In this document: one piece after another, positions 44,412 through 53,933 of the stretch
How the letters are laid out: each line of letters starts with the position of its first letter
Numbering within the stretch: the stretch's first letter is position 1
From: Lacinutrix sp. MedPE-SW
Lineage (GTDB): Bacteria > Bacteroidota > Bacteroidia > Flavobacteriales > Flavobacteriaceae
DNA: 64,000 bases
Direction: 5' to 3'
NCBI RefSeq assembly: GCF_001874145.1
Contig: NZ_MPCX01000002.1
Coordinates: 124,001 to 188,000, forward strand
Notes under the pieces: generated by a model
Database searches by the model: none
Told to the model about the DNA's origin: nothing
The model's input: the letters and a program-made list of their open reading frames with translations, nothing else
Made by a program: the position numbers and the translations under genes

Positions 44412-45275
44412 ATGGCGAATCTAAAAGAAATACGTAATAGAATATCTTCAGTGTCTTCAACGATGCAGATTACCAGTGCCATGAAAATGGTATCTGCTGC
44501 AAAGTTAAAAAAGGCTCAAGACGCTATTACTGCAATGCGTCCTTATTCAGATAAATTAACAGAGCTTTTACAAAGCTTAAGTGCTACTTTAGATGAAGAT
44601 GCTGGAAGCAAATTTTCAACGCAACGAGAAGTAAATAATGTTTTAATTGTAGCTATAAGTTCTAATAGAGGTCTTGCAGGTGCATTTAACTCTAACATTA
44701 TTAAGCAAACACAAAATTTGGTTGATAATGTATATGCAGGAAAAAACGTATCGGTTTTAGCAATAGGAAAGAAAATTAATGATGCTTTTTCTAAACAAGG
44801 TATTGTTATAGATAACAAAAGCGATATATACGACGACTTATCTTTTAATAATGTGGCAGCTATTGCTGAAACTTTAATGGATAAATTTGTTGATGGTGAG
44901 TTTGACAAAATTGAAATTGTATACAATAAGTTTAAAAATGCCGCTACTCAAATAGTAATGACAGAGCAGTTTTTGCCTATCATGCCTATTGAAGGAAGTG
45001 AAGCAAATGTAAATGCAGATTATATATTTGAACCGTCTAAAGTTGAAATAATAGAAGAGTTAATACCTAAGTCTTTAAAAACCCAATTATATAAAGGTAT
45101 TAGAGACTCTTTCGCTTCAGAGCATGGTGCACGTATGACGGCTATGCACAAAGCAACAGATAACGCTACAGAGCTTAGAGACCAGCTTAAATTAACTTAT
45201 AACAAAGCACGTCAAGCTGCAATTACTAACGAAATACTTGAGATTGTTGGGGGAGCAGAAGCATTAAATAACTAA
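44412..45275 (+). CDS. atpG: F-type ATP synthase subunit gamma
   Basis: A 287-residue protein. The N-terminus NLKEIRNRISSVSSTMQITS and AMKMVSAAKLKKAQ form the first rotor helix, and the C-terminal helix has YNKARQAAITNEILEIVGGA. SSNRGLAGAFNSNI is the central conserved part. It is the rotor shaft of F1. It ends the gene cluster, with an intrinsic terminator 42 nt downstream. Confidence 0.95.
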   Translation: MANLKEIRNRISSVSSTMQITSAMKMVSAAKLKKAQDAITAMRPYSDKLTELLQSLSATLDEDAGSKFSTQREVNNVLIVAISSNRGLAGAFNSNIIKQTQNLVDNVYAGKNVSVLAIGKKINDAFSKQGIVIDNKSDIYDDLSFNNVAAIAETLMDKFVDGEFDKIEIVYNKFKNAATQIVMTEQFLPIMPIEGSEANVNADYIFEPSKVEIIEELIPKSLKTQLYKGIRDSFASEHGARMTAMHKATDNATELRDQLKLTYNKARQAAITNEILEIVGGAEALNN

Positions 45276-45316
45276 AATAGAACTCTAAGTATTATTAAGA
45301 GTTTATAATATATATT

Positions 45317-45344
45317 AAACCTTATTCAATTTTGAATAAGGTTT
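45317..45344 (+). terminator. Intrinsic terminator of the atp operon
   Basis: Stem AAACCTTATTCAA with TTGAATAAGGTTT, 2-nt loop, followed by more T residues. It lies 42 nt after atpG. Confidence 0.85.
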
Positions 45345-45393
45345 TTTTATGCATTAAATTTTCATTTTCTATATTTAGAGAATACAATTTATT

Positions 45394-45909
45394 ATGAAAT
45401 TACTTCAAACAGTTATTATTGCTTTAATAAGTTTAACATTAGTACAGTGTAAAAATTCACAAGCAACAACCCAAAGTGATAAAAGCGGTAAAGTTATTCT
45501 AGAACCTAACCCAGAAATAAGTGTAACAAAACCATACTTTCAAAAATGGAGTGCAGGACAAGAATCTTCAGGTTCTGGTTACACATTGTATTTTCCTAAT
45601 TTAATAAATAGAAATAATTATAAGCTTGAAAATGTTTACTTTAGAGGTTTGATAGGTGAAATTAAAATTGGTAAAGCCTTATATTTTTCAAAGTTAAATA
45701 GTAAGAAGCCAGACGTTATAATGTCTGGTAATACTAATAAAGAGTACGGTAATACTTTACCCAATAAAACAAAAGTTTTGCCGTTTACTTTAAAAAGTAA
45801 CGAATGTGTAATTAGTTATAGAGCCAACAAAGAAATAAAATATTTTAAAATTGAAAACTTAACCGAAAAGCCTGGTGAGTTCTTCCCAAGCGCACCACCA
45901 AAACACTAA
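45394..45909 (+). CDS. Lipoprotein, first of a tandem paralogous pair
   Basis: A 171-residue protein with the lipobox LVQC (Cys20), so a lipoprotein. The mature part shares clear blocks with the following gene: KPYFQ.W, G..LY.PNL..R..YKLENVYFRG and NECVISYRANKEIKYFKIENL near the end. I do not recognise a named family. It is 40 nt from its paralogue and probably co-transcribed. Confidence 0.68.
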   Translation: MKLLQTVIIALISLTLVQCKNSQATTQSDKSGKVILEPNPEISVTKPYFQKWSAGQESSGSGYTLYFPNLINRNNYKLENVYFRGLIGEIKIGKALYFSKLNSKKPDVIMSGNTNKEYGNTLPNKTKVLPFTLKSNECVISYRANKEIKYFKIENLTEKPGEFFPSAPPKH

Positions 45910-45949
45910 TTATATTTAAAAAATCAACCAAATCACTACCTACTTAATC

Positions 45950-46435
45950 ATGAAAATTTTTAAACTAACATTAACACTACTACTTGTTGTTACATTAAAT
46001 TTTAGTTGCTCTTCTACTAAACGAGCACATAAATTACCAGTAGAAAAAGAAACAACATTAGCCTTTACAAAACCTTATTTTCAAGTTTGGAATGCTGCAA
46101 TTAAATATGGAAGTCGCGGCGCTAAGTTATATTTGCCAAATTTGCAGAGCAGAACAAACGCTAAAATAGATAAAGTTTATTTTAGAGGTATGTATGGCAC
46201 TTTAGAAAAAGGACGCTCTTTATTTACAGCAATTGTAACAAAACCGGTTTTAAATGATGGTTCTCCAAACCCAAATGTTGAGCAAATTGAATTTCCATTC
46301 GATTTAAGACCAGACGAATGTGTAGTAAGTTATATTGAAGAAGGAAAAACTAAATATTTTTTAATTTCAGGATTAGCAGAAAGAGAAGGTATTTATTATC
46401 CAGATGGTCCACCAACTGTAGTAACTAGAGAATAA
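45950..46435 (+). CDS. Lipoprotein, second of a tandem paralogous pair
   Basis: A 161-residue protein with a signal sequence ending in NFSC (Cys20). It shares KPYFQVWNA, LYLPNLQSRTNAKI, KVYFRGMYG and DECVVSYIEEGKTKYFLISG with the upstream gene, so the two arose by duplication. The C-terminus YYPDGPPTV is also shared in part (FFPSAPP). The function is unknown; an envelope role is inferred from the lipoprotein signal. Confidence 0.68.
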   Translation: MKIFKLTLTLLLVVTLNFSCSSTKRAHKLPVEKETTLAFTKPYFQVWNAAIKYGSRGAKLYLPNLQSRTNAKIDKVYFRGMYGTLEKGRSLFTAIVTKPVLNDGSPNPNVEQIEFPFDLRPDECVVSYIEEGKTKYFLISGLAEREGIYYPDGPPTVVTRE

Positions 46436-46527
46436 TACTATTTTAGTAATAGAATAGAGTTAATAGCTTTCAAACTTTGTTGGCTGTACTAAAATCAATA
46501 CATTTAGGGTTATAATAAATTAGTACA

Positions 46528-47988
46528 TTGAGCGGATTTAAATCTCTTTTTAAACAAACATTCATTTACGGCTTAGCAACAGTGTTGCCTAGAATGTTAA
46601 GCTTTATATTAGTACCGCTTTATACAGATCCTGCAGTTTTATCTACTGCAGAATATGGTCGAGTTTCTTTTATATTCGCATACTTTGTATTATTTAATGT
46701 TATTCTGGCGTATGGTATGGAAACCGCATTTTTCAGGTTTTTTAATAAAAACGATAACCCGGAAAATGTAACAAATACATCTGCAACATCAATAATTTTA
46801 AGCTCGTTTAGCTTATTAGGTATAGCCTTTTTATTTAGAAATCAAATCGCTTCACTTGTAAACATTGAGCTTAAATATCTTAATCTAGTTTTTTTAGTTT
46901 TACTATTAGATGCTTTAGTAATTATACCGTTTGCATGGTTAAGAGCAACTGCAAAGCCTATGCGATATGCAGTTATAAAAATTTTAAATGTAGCTGTAAA
47001 CTTAGGTTTAAATGTTTTTCTATTACTCTACTTAAAAGACTTAGCACAAAACAACAATGTATTTATTAGCATTTATAAGCCAGATTTTGAAATTAGCTAT
47101 ATATTTATTTCTAATGTAATAGCTAGTGGTATTACACTTTTAATTTTACTACCATTTTATACTAAAATCAAGTTTCGTATTGATGCCGTTTTATGGAAAA
47201 AAATGATGAAATACGCCATGCCCGTTTTAATTGCTGGTATAGCTTATTCTATAAACGAAACTTTTGATCGTATTCTACTTGAACAATTGTTACCAGAAAA
47301 TATAGCCGATGAGCAAATTGGCATGTATTCGGCTTGTTACAAACTAGCTTTGTTTATGACGCTGTTTGCAACAGCATTTAGATTAGGAATAGAACCATAC
47401 TTTTTTAGCCACTCTAAAACCAAAAACCCTCAAAAAAATTACGCTAAAATTTTAGAGTTTTTTGTAGCATTTGGTTCTGTTATTTTTTTAAGCGTTGTAA
47501 TATTTGCAGATGTTTTAAAACCATACATAATTAGAAGTGAAGATTATTATCAAGCCATGTGGATTGTTCCTTTTATACTTTTAGCCAACTTTTGCTTAGG
47601 TATTTATCACAACTTATCTGTTTGGTATAAAATAACAGATCGTACAAAGTATGGTGCTTACATTTCGGTGTTTGGAGCAATAGTCACACTATTATTAAAT
47701 TACATATTAATTCCAATAATTGGTTATAAAGGCTCTGCTATAGCAACGCTTTCAGCTTATTTAATAATGATGTTACTATCATTTTATTATGGAAAAAAGT
47801 ACTATCCAATTCCATATAATTTAAAAAAGATTGTACTATACTTTAGTGTGTCAACATTATTTTCAATGGTTTACTTCTATAATTTTAGAGGTAATTATTT
47901 TATAGGAATTGGAGCATTAATTGTATTTTTAGGCATTGTTTTTCAGCTTGAAAAAAAAGAAGTAAAACAAATATTAAAAAGCAAATAA
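46528..47988 (+). CDS. Polysaccharide flippase-like membrane protein (Wzx/MVF family)
   Basis: A 486-residue protein with about fourteen membrane segments. The start is TTG at 46528 (leader AGTACATTGAGC). N-terminal FIYGLATVLPRMLSFILVPL and later AIAGIAYSINETFDRILLEQ-like stretches are typical of lipid-linked oligosaccharide flippases. It is separate from the main polysaccharide locus and close to dut and an NDP-sugar nucleotidyltransferase. It may serve another glycan such as a glycolipid or O-antigen. Confidence 0.82.
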   Translation: MSGFKSLFKQTFIYGLATVLPRMLSFILVPLYTDPAVLSTAEYGRVSFIFAYFVLFNVILAYGMETAFFRFFNKNDNPENVTNTSATSIILSSFSLLGIAFLFRNQIASLVNIELKYLNLVFLVLLLDALVIIPFAWLRATAKPMRYAVIKILNVAVNLGLNVFLLLYLKDLAQNNNVFISIYKPDFEISYIFISNVIASGITLLILLPFYTKIKFRIDAVLWKKMMKYAMPVLIAGIAYSINETFDRILLEQLLPENIADEQIGMYSACYKLALFMTLFATAFRLGIEPYFFSHSKTKNPQKNYAKILEFFVAFGSVIFLSVVIFADVLKPYIIRSEDYYQAMWIVPFILLANFCLGIYHNLSVWYKITDRTKYGAYISVFGAIVTLLLNYILIPIIGYKGSAIATLSAYLIMMLLSFYYGKKYYPIPYNLKKIVLYFSVSTLFSMVYFYNFRGNYFIGIGALIVFLGIVFQLEKKEVKQILKSK

Positions 47989-48057
47989 AAGTCTTTTAAG
48001 CTTGTAATGAGAGTACTATAAAAATTTAAGGCTTTAGTTTAACAAACAAATTTTAGA

Positions 48058-48492
48058 ATGCAAATTAAAATAATAAACAAATCAGCTCACGCTTTACCGC
48101 ATTACGAAACTAATGCATCTGCAGGAATGGATTTAAGAGCAAACTTAAACGAAAGTATTGTTTTAAAACCTATGGAACGTACTATTGTTCCAACAGGCTT
48201 GTTTTTAGAGCTGCCAGTTGGTAGTGAAGCACAAGTAAGGCCAAGAAGTGGTTTAGCAGCAAAAAAAGGCATTACAGTACTTAATGCACCAGGAACGGTT
48301 GATGCAGATTATAGAGGAGAAGTTGGTGTGATTTTAATAAACCTATCAACTCAGGATTTTACAATAGAGAATGGCGAACGTATTGCTCAATTGGTAATAG
48401 CAAAACATGAACGAGCAGAATGGGAGCAAGTTGAAATACTTTCTCAAACTAAGCGTGGCGAAGGTGGTTTTGGGAGCACAGGAGTAAAATAA
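48058..48492 (+). CDS. dut: dUTP diphosphatase
   Basis: A 144-residue trimeric dUTPase. All five motifs are visible: [51 protein letters not shown] and the glycine-rich end GEGGFGSTG. It removes dUTP and supplies dUMP for thymidylate. Confidence 0.96.
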   Translation: MQIKIINKSAHALPHYETNASAGMDLRANLNESIVLKPMERTIVPTGLFLELPVGSEAQVRPRSGLAAKKGITVLNAPGTVDADYRGEVGVILINLSTQDFTIENGERIAQLVIAKHERAEWEQVEILSQTKRGEGGFGSTGVK

Positions 48493-48526
48493 TAAATTAA
48501 GATTTTAGTATAACAATTAAAACATA

Positions 48527-48540
48527 CCTGCTTTAGCAGG
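48527..48540 (+). promoter_or_regulatory. Leader hairpin 7 nt before the nucleotidyltransferase ATG
   Basis: CCTGC, loop TTTA, GCAGG. The spacer CACAAAT leads to the ATG at 48548. The geometry matches the atpH leader. Confidence 0.55.
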
Positions 48541-48547
48541 CACAAAT

Positions 48548-49567
48548 ATGAAAATAATAGTACCAATGGCAGGACGAGGTTCTCGTTTACGCCCACATAG
48601 TTTAACAGTACCAAAACCATTAATTCCAGTTGCAGGTCAACCTATTGTACATCGTTTAGTAAAAGATATAGCAAAGGTTTTAAACCAACCAATAGAAGAG
48701 ATAGCTTTTGTATTAGGTGATCCAGCATGGTTTGGTGATGATGTTGTAGAAAGTTTAAAAGCATTAGCAGAAAGCTTAGGTGCAAAAGCCTCAATTTATC
48801 GTCAAGACCAACCATTAGGAACTGGTCACGCTATAATGTGTGCAAAAGAATCCTTATCTGGACCAGCAGTAATTGCCTATGCAGATACTTTAATTCGTGC
48901 AGATTTTAATTTAGATCCAGATGCAGATGCTGTAATTTGGGTAAAACAAGTTGAAAAGCCAGAAGCTTATGGAGTTGTTAAACTAAATGACAAAAAAGAA
49001 ATTGTAGAATTAGTTGAAAAACCAGAACAATTTGTAAGCGATTTAGCAGTAATTGGCATCTATTATTTTAAAGAAGTATCTGTATTAAAAGCTGAACTTC
49101 AAAAAGTACTAGATAATAATATTATTAATGGTGGTGAATACCAAATTAACGATGGTATAAAAGGCATGATGGCTAATGGAAAAGTTTTTAAAACAGGTGA
49201 AGTTAGCGAATGGATGGACTGTGGAAATAAAACTGTAACCTTAGAAACTAACCAACGCATGCTTGGCTTTTTACAGGCAGATGGCGAAGAGCAATTAGTG
49301 TCATCTACAGTAAAAAAGGATAATGCAACTATTATAGAGCCATGTTATATTGGTGAAAATGTGGTGTTAACCAATACCACAATTGGGCCTAACGTTTCTA
49401 TAGGGAATAATTGTGTTATTGAAAACTCAACCGTTAAAAATAGTTTAATTCAAAACGAAACCACAATAAAAAATGCTAATTTAGATGAAGCTATGATTGG
49501 TAACCACGTAAAATATGATGGTAAATTTACCAAAATTAGTATAGGAGATTATTCTGTTTTGGAATAA
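48548..49567 (+). CDS. NDP-sugar nucleotidyltransferase with beta-helix tail
   Basis: A 339-residue protein. The nucleotidyltransferase core begins KIIVPMAGRGSRLRPHSLTV with PKPLIPVAGQPIV; the acceptor region includes EKPEAYGVVKL and VIGIYYFKE. From about residue 250 a left-handed beta-helix follows (ENVVLTNTTIGPNVSIGNNC). It makes an NDP-sugar from a sugar-1-phosphate and NTP; glucose-1-phosphate is the commonest substrate. The exact sugar is not certain. Confidence 0.85.
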   Translation: MKIIVPMAGRGSRLRPHSLTVPKPLIPVAGQPIVHRLVKDIAKVLNQPIEEIAFVLGDPAWFGDDVVESLKALAESLGAKASIYRQDQPLGTGHAIMCAKESLSGPAVIAYADTLIRADFNLDPDADAVIWVKQVEKPEAYGVVKLNDKKEIVELVEKPEQFVSDLAVIGIYYFKEVSVLKAELQKVLDNNIINGGEYQINDGIKGMMANGKVFKTGEVSEWMDCGNKTVTLETNQRMLGFLQADGEEQLVSSTVKKDNATIIEPCYIGENVVLTNTTIGPNVSIGNNCVIENSTVKNSLIQNETTIKNANLDEAMIGNHVKYDGKFTKISIGDYSVLE

Positions 49568-49586
49568 CTATTGATACCTATTTAGC

Positions 49587-49889
49587 ATGTATATAGTTCT
49601 TTATTCATTTGTAATTAAACCCGCAAAAGAACAAAAATTCTTAATTGCTTGGAAAGAATTAACTGCGTTAATTATAAAATACGAAGGCGGTTTAGGATCT
49701 AGGTTACATTTAGAAAAACCATTAAATTATATAGCTTACGCACAATGGCCAAATAAAGAAACATTTACAAACGCAGGAGATAATTTACCAGAAACAGCAG
49801 AAAAACTGCGAAACATAATGAAGGAATCTTGCGAAACAATTAAAGTTTTAAATAAACTTGAAGTAGTAGAAGATTTACTATTAAAATAA
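49587..49889 (+). CDS. Small antibiotic-biosynthesis-monooxygenase-like protein
   Basis: A 100-residue protein. MYIVLYSFVIKPAKEQKFLI and WKELTALIIKYEGGLGSRLH followed by LNYIAYAQWPNKETF fit the dimeric ferredoxin-like ABM fold. The role is unknown; family members include small oxygenases and heme- or flavin-related proteins. It starts 19 nt after the nucleotidyltransferase. Confidence 0.62.
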   Translation: MYIVLYSFVIKPAKEQKFLIAWKELTALIIKYEGGLGSRLHLEKPLNYIAYAQWPNKETFTNAGDNLPETAEKLRNIMKESCETIKVLNKLEVVEDLLLK

Positions 49890-49890
49890 C

Positions 49891-51258
49891 ATGATTAACA
49901 AACACTTTAAAATATTACTTTTTATCCTCGGAATATATCTATTACCGCAATACAATGCTGCGCAAGTAGATTTTAATAATGTACCGCAAGACGATTTAGG
50001 TAATGTAAAGAGTGAATTTCAGGATTTGTTTTACGAAGCATTAAAGCAAAAAGGCATTGAAAATTATGATAAAGCTGTAGTTGCATTACAAAAATGTTTA
50101 GAAATCGATGACTCAGAGTCTATATTATATTTTGAATTAGGAAAAAATTACAATAAACTTAAAAATTTTGGTGCAGCAGAAGATGCTTTAAAAAAGGCAG
50201 TAAGTAAAGATCCTGATAATGAATGGTATTTAGACGAACTTTATGAAGCTTATGCACAGCAAAAAGACTATGACAAAGCAATAAAAACAGTAAAGCAACT
50301 TGTTAAATTTCATCCAGATTATAAAGAAGATTTAGCTTCAATTTATGTTAGAACAAAAGACTATAAAAGCGCTTTAAAAGTACTAGATGAATTAGATGAA
50401 GAACTAGGAATTTCAGATTCTAGAGACCGTTTAAGAAATCAAATTTATAATGCTACCGGAAGAAAAAAAGCACAAATTAGAAATCTTGAAGATCGAGTAG
50501 ATAAAAATCCAGATGCCGAAAAAAACTATTTGGCATTAATTTTCCGCTACAGCGAAAACAACGATAAGGAAAAAGCTTTTGAAACAGCAAAAAAGCTTTT
50601 AGAAATAAATCCAGAATCTCAATTAGTGCATTTGGCATTGTACAAATTTTATCTTGATGATAATCAGGCAGAAAAAGCAATAGAATCTATGCGTATTGTG
50701 CTTAATAGCAGGCAAATTAATGGAGAACCAAAATTAAAGGTTTTAGCAGATTTTATTCAGTTTGTAAGTAAAAACCCTAAATACGAATCAGATTTAGTAG
50801 ATATAACATCATCTGTACCAGAAATAACTACAGATGTAAAAACACTAACAGAAGTAGCACAATATTATTTACTAAAAAACGAAAGAAAAAAAGCTTTAGA
50901 ATATTATAAAAAAGCTCAAAATATAGAGCCTAATAACTTTACAATATTGCGTAATATATTATTACTTCATATAGATTTAAAAGAATATAAATTAGCCGAA
51001 GAAAAAAGTGACGAAGCTTTAGAGCGTTATCCATCTCAGCCAGTTTTATATTTATTAAATGGAGTGGCGTTAAATAATTTAAAACAACCTCAAGACGCTA
51101 TAAATAGTCTAGAAACAGGATTAGATTATATTATAGATAACACTAAAATGGAAGTAGATTTTTATAAGCAACTTGGTAAAGCTTATACCGCTTTAAACAA
51201 TTTTACAAAAGCAAAAACGTTTAACGATAAAGCAGCAAAGCTAGAACTCGCAAACTAA
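49891..51258 (+). CDS. Exported TPR protein
   Basis: A 455-residue protein with a signal peptide (ILLFILGIYLLPQYNAAQ). Tetratricopeptide repeats cover most of the rest, for example SILYFELGKNYNKLKNFGAA and KALEYYKKAQNIEPNNF. It starts one base after the ABM-like gene, and the next gene begins at its stop. It is probably periplasmic and may help assemble an envelope complex together with the DUF4292 and EnvC-like proteins. Confidence 0.8.
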   Translation: MINKHFKILLFILGIYLLPQYNAAQVDFNNVPQDDLGNVKSEFQDLFYEALKQKGIENYDKAVVALQKCLEIDDSESILYFELGKNYNKLKNFGAAEDALKKAVSKDPDNEWYLDELYEAYAQQKDYDKAIKTVKQLVKFHPDYKEDLASIYVRTKDYKSALKVLDELDEELGISDSRDRLRNQIYNATGRKKAQIRNLEDRVDKNPDAEKNYLALIFRYSENNDKEKAFETAKKLLEINPESQLVHLALYKFYLDDNQAEKAIESMRIVLNSRQINGEPKLKVLADFIQFVSKNPKYESDLVDITSSVPEITTDVKTLTEVAQYYLLKNERKKALEYYKKAQNIEPNNFTILRNILLLHIDLKEYKLAEEKSDEALERYPSQPVLYLLNGVALNNLKQPQDAINSLETGLDYIIDNTKMEVDFYKQLGKAYTALNNFTKAKTFNDKAAKLELAN

Positions 51259-52035
51259 ATGAACATAAAAAATAACGCTTTATATATTTTAATATTAATT
51301 ACAACATTGTTTTTTAGTTGTAAATCATCTAAAACAGTAACAGCAAATGGCGAATTGAACGCTAATGCTTCAGCTAAAAACATTATTAAAAATATAGATA
51401 AAAACGCTTCGTCTTTTAAAACGCTTAGCGGCCGTTTAAAAATAGAAAGCATTCAGGAATCAAAATCACAATCTTACACAGTGTCATTACGTATGGAAAA
51501 AGACAAGGTGATTTGGTTAAGTAAATTAGGTATTGTTAGAGCAATTATTACTCCAAATAGAGTTGCTTTTTATAATAAATTAGATGGTACTTATTTTGAT
51601 GGAGACTTTTCGTATTTAAGCAATTTATTAGGTACAGATTTAGACTTTAACAAAGTACAAAACATGATAATTGGTGAGCCAATATTTAAAGTTAATACTA
51701 AAGAATATGAAGCTTCGGTTTTTAATAAATCGTATTTATTACAACCAAAGCAACAACAAGATTTATTCGAGTTGTTTTTACTTATAAATCCATCACATTT
51801 TAAAATGGATTCTCAACAAATAGCACAACCAAAAGAAGCTCGTGTTTTAGAAATTAATTACGATAACTATCAAGAAGTCGATAAAGAAATTTTACCAGAA
51901 AACATTAAAATTATTGCAGTAGAAAATGATGAGCAACTACTTATTAACCTAGAATTGAAAAACTTATCTTTAGATGAAACACTACGTTTTCCTTTTACAA
52001 TTCCTTCAGGTTATAAAGCTATAGAATTAAAATAA
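51259..52035 (+). CDS. DUF4292-like lipoprotein (LolA-fold type)
   Basis: A 258-residue protein with lipobox LFFSC (Cys21). The mature part (SFKTLSGRLKIESIQESKSQ, then VIWLSKLGIVRAIITPNRV) matches the DUF4292/LolA-like group, which carries lipids or lipoproteins. It starts directly after the TPR gene stop and overlaps the next ATG by one base (TAATG). Confidence 0.75.
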   Translation: MNIKNNALYILILITTLFFSCKSSKTVTANGELNANASAKNIIKNIDKNASSFKTLSGRLKIESIQESKSQSYTVSLRMEKDKVIWLSKLGIVRAIITPNRVAFYNKLDGTYFDGDFSYLSNLLGTDLDFNKVQNMIIGEPIFKVNTKEYEASVFNKSYLLQPKQQQDLFELFLLINPSHFKMDSQQIAQPKEARVLEINYDNYQEVDKEILPENIKIIAVENDEQLLINLELKNLSLDETLRFPFTIPSGYKAIELK

Positions 52036-53258
52036 TGTTTAAAAAAAACCTTTATATATTTTTAGGACTTTGCTTATTTAGCATCATGTTTTCTTTTGCA
52101 CAAAGTAGCAAGCAAAAAGAATTAGAAAACCGTAGACTAGAATTAACAAGAGAAATTAATAAAATAAACGAACTGTTAGATTCTAATAAATCTAAGCAAA
52201 AATCTCAGATTACTGTTATAGAAGATTTAAACTATAAAGTAAGCGTACGTGAAAACCTTATAAAGGTCACAAACCAACAAGCAAATTTATTAACACGAGA
52301 GATTAATAATAACCAAAAAGAAATCTCTGCAAATAGAGAAGAGCTTAAAGTTTTAAAAGACAATTATGCGAGTATGATTAGAAAATCGTACAAAAACAAA
52401 AACAAAAGTAGTCGTGTAATGTTTTTGTTATCCTCAAGTAATTTTAAGCAGGCCTACAAACGTATACAGTATTTAAATCAATACGCAGATTACCAGAAAA
52501 AGCAAGGAGAAAATATTAGAACAAAAACAGAAGCTTTACAAAAAAGCAATCAAGAATTATTAAAGAAAAAGGAAGCAAAAAACAAACTTATTGCCGAAAA
52601 TAAAATCGCTCAAAAAGCCTTAGAAAAAGAACGAAAAGAGCATGAGTCGATTATGAATGTTATTAAAAAGGATTTAAATAAATACGCTTCTCAAATAAAA
52701 GAAAAACAGCGTGAAGCTAAAAAAATAGATCGTGCTATAGATAAAATAATTAGAGATGCTATAGCAAAATCGAACAAATCTAAGAGTAAAGCAGCAGCAT
52801 CGTCTAAAGGTTTTGCACTTACTGCAGAAGCTAAAGCGCTTGCTAAAGACTTTTTAAGTAATAAAGGTAAATTACCTTGGCCAGTTGAAAAAGGTATTGT
52901 AAAGGTGCGTTATGGGCGTCAACCATCGCCAATAGATAGAACTGTAACAATTAATAGTAACGGTGTAAGAATTTCTACCGAAAAAAATGCTAAAGTACGT
53001 GCTGTGTTTGCAGGAGAAGTAATGAGTGTTATTAAACAAAAACGAAGCAATCCAACCGTATTAATAAAACACGGTAATTACATTACAGTATATAAGAACT
53101 TAGGAAAACTATCTGTTAAACAAGGCGATAAAGTCTCTACAAAACAAGAAATTGGTGAAGTTTTTACAAATCCTGCTACTGGAGAAACGGTATTAAGATT
53201 TAGTGTTTATAAAGATAATTCAACAGAGAATCCTTCAAGTTGGATATTTAAGATGTAA
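52035..53258 (+). CDS. EnvC-like murein hydrolase activator (degenerate M23)
   Basis: A 407-residue protein with a signal peptide (SIMFSFAQ), a long coiled coil (about residues 25-250) and a C-terminal LytM/M23-type domain. The domain has VFAGEVMSVIKQKRSNPTVL and HGNYITVYKNLGKLS, but the usual HxH zinc site is absent: LRFSVYK stands where LHFE-like motifs are expected. This pattern is seen in EnvC, which activates amidases at division rather than cutting peptidoglycan itself. It is the last gene of a TPR-DUF4292-EnvC set. Confidence 0.85.
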   Translation: MFKKNLYIFLGLCLFSIMFSFAQSSKQKELENRRLELTREINKINELLDSNKSKQKSQITVIEDLNYKVSVRENLIKVTNQQANLLTREINNNQKEISANREELKVLKDNYASMIRKSYKNKNKSSRVMFLLSSSNFKQAYKRIQYLNQYADYQKKQGENIRTKTEALQKSNQELLKKKEAKNKLIAENKIAQKALEKERKEHESIMNVIKKDLNKYASQIKEKQREAKKIDRAIDKIIRDAIAKSNKSKSKAAASSKGFALTAEAKALAKDFLSNKGKLPWPVEKGIVKVRYGRQPSPIDRTVTINSNGVRISTEKNAKVRAVFAGEVMSVIKQKRSNPTVLIKHGNYITVYKNLGKLSVKQGDKVSTKQEIGEVFTNPATGETVLRFSVYKDNSTENPSSWIFKM

Positions 53259-53290
53259 AAAAAATTCCTGCGATAGCAGGAATTTTTTTT
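53257..53290. terminator. Bidirectional intrinsic terminator
   Basis: 15-bp stem formed by A8-TTCCTGC and GCAGGAA-T8 with loop GATA, just after the EnvC-like stop and before the end of the minus-strand thioesterase gene. A- and T-runs on both sides allow termination in both directions. Confidence 0.85.
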
Positions 53291-53311
53291 ACATCTTTTA
53301 GTGTTCTATGC

Positions 53312-53821
53312 TTATTCAAACAAAGCTTTTAGCTCTGTAGCATCATCTGGTTTCATTTTACCAGCTAATACTAAGCTTAATTGTTTACGTCTTAAAGCTG
53401 CTTCAAAACGTTCAATTTCTAATTTGGTTTCAGGTATTAATTCTGGTACACGTACAGGTCTTCCTGTTTCATCGACAGCAACAAACGTATAAATAGCTTC
53501 ATTAGCTTTATCTTTAATTCCAGACTCTCTATCTTCAATCCAAACATCTATATAAATTTCCATAGAGCTTTTAAAAGCACGAGAAACTTTGGCATCTACC
53601 GTTACAACACTTCCTAATGGGATAGCGCGATTAAAAGCTACGTGATTTACAGATGCTGTTACAACAATTCTACGAGAATGACGACGCGCACTAATTCCTG
53701 CCGCACGATCCATTCTTGCTAACAATTCTCCACCAAATAAGTTATTAATTGGGTTGGTTTCACCAGGTAAAACCATATCTGTCATTATTGTTCTAGACTC
53801 TTTTGCTGTTTTTGCTTCCAT
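53312..53821 (-). CDS. Acyl-CoA thioesterase, hotdog fold
   Basis: A 169-residue YciA/BACH-type thioesterase: PGETNPINNLFGGELLARMD is the hotdog active region, followed by ASVNHVAFNRAIPLGSVVTV. It hydrolyses acyl-CoA. A leader hairpin lies 7 nt before its start codon. Confidence 0.87.
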   Translation of the reverse strand: MEAKTAKESRTIMTDMVLPGETNPINNLFGGELLARMDRAAGISARRHSRRIVVTASVNHVAFNRAIPLGSVVTVDAKVSRAFKSSMEIYIDVWIEDRESGIKDKANEAIYTFVAVDETGRPVRVPELIPETKLEIERFEAALRRKQLSLVLAGKMKPDDATELKALFE

Positions 53822-53828
53822 AATATAT

Positions 53829-53842
53829 CCTACACGTGTAGG
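53829..53842 (-). promoter_or_regulatory. Leader palindrome 7 nt before thioesterase ATG
   Basis: CCTACACGTGTAGG is a perfect 14-bp palindrome; on the minus strand the spacer ATATATT leads to the start codon at 53821. The geometry matches the hairpins before atpH, trpS and the nucleotidyltransferase gene. Confidence 0.5.
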
Positions 53843-53933
53843 AATTTGTTTTAATCTATTCGCATTTAAAAATGCAAAGGTAAGCCGATTTAGATTTTTC
53901 AGCAGTAAGTTTTAGGAAATATTAAGAATATAT

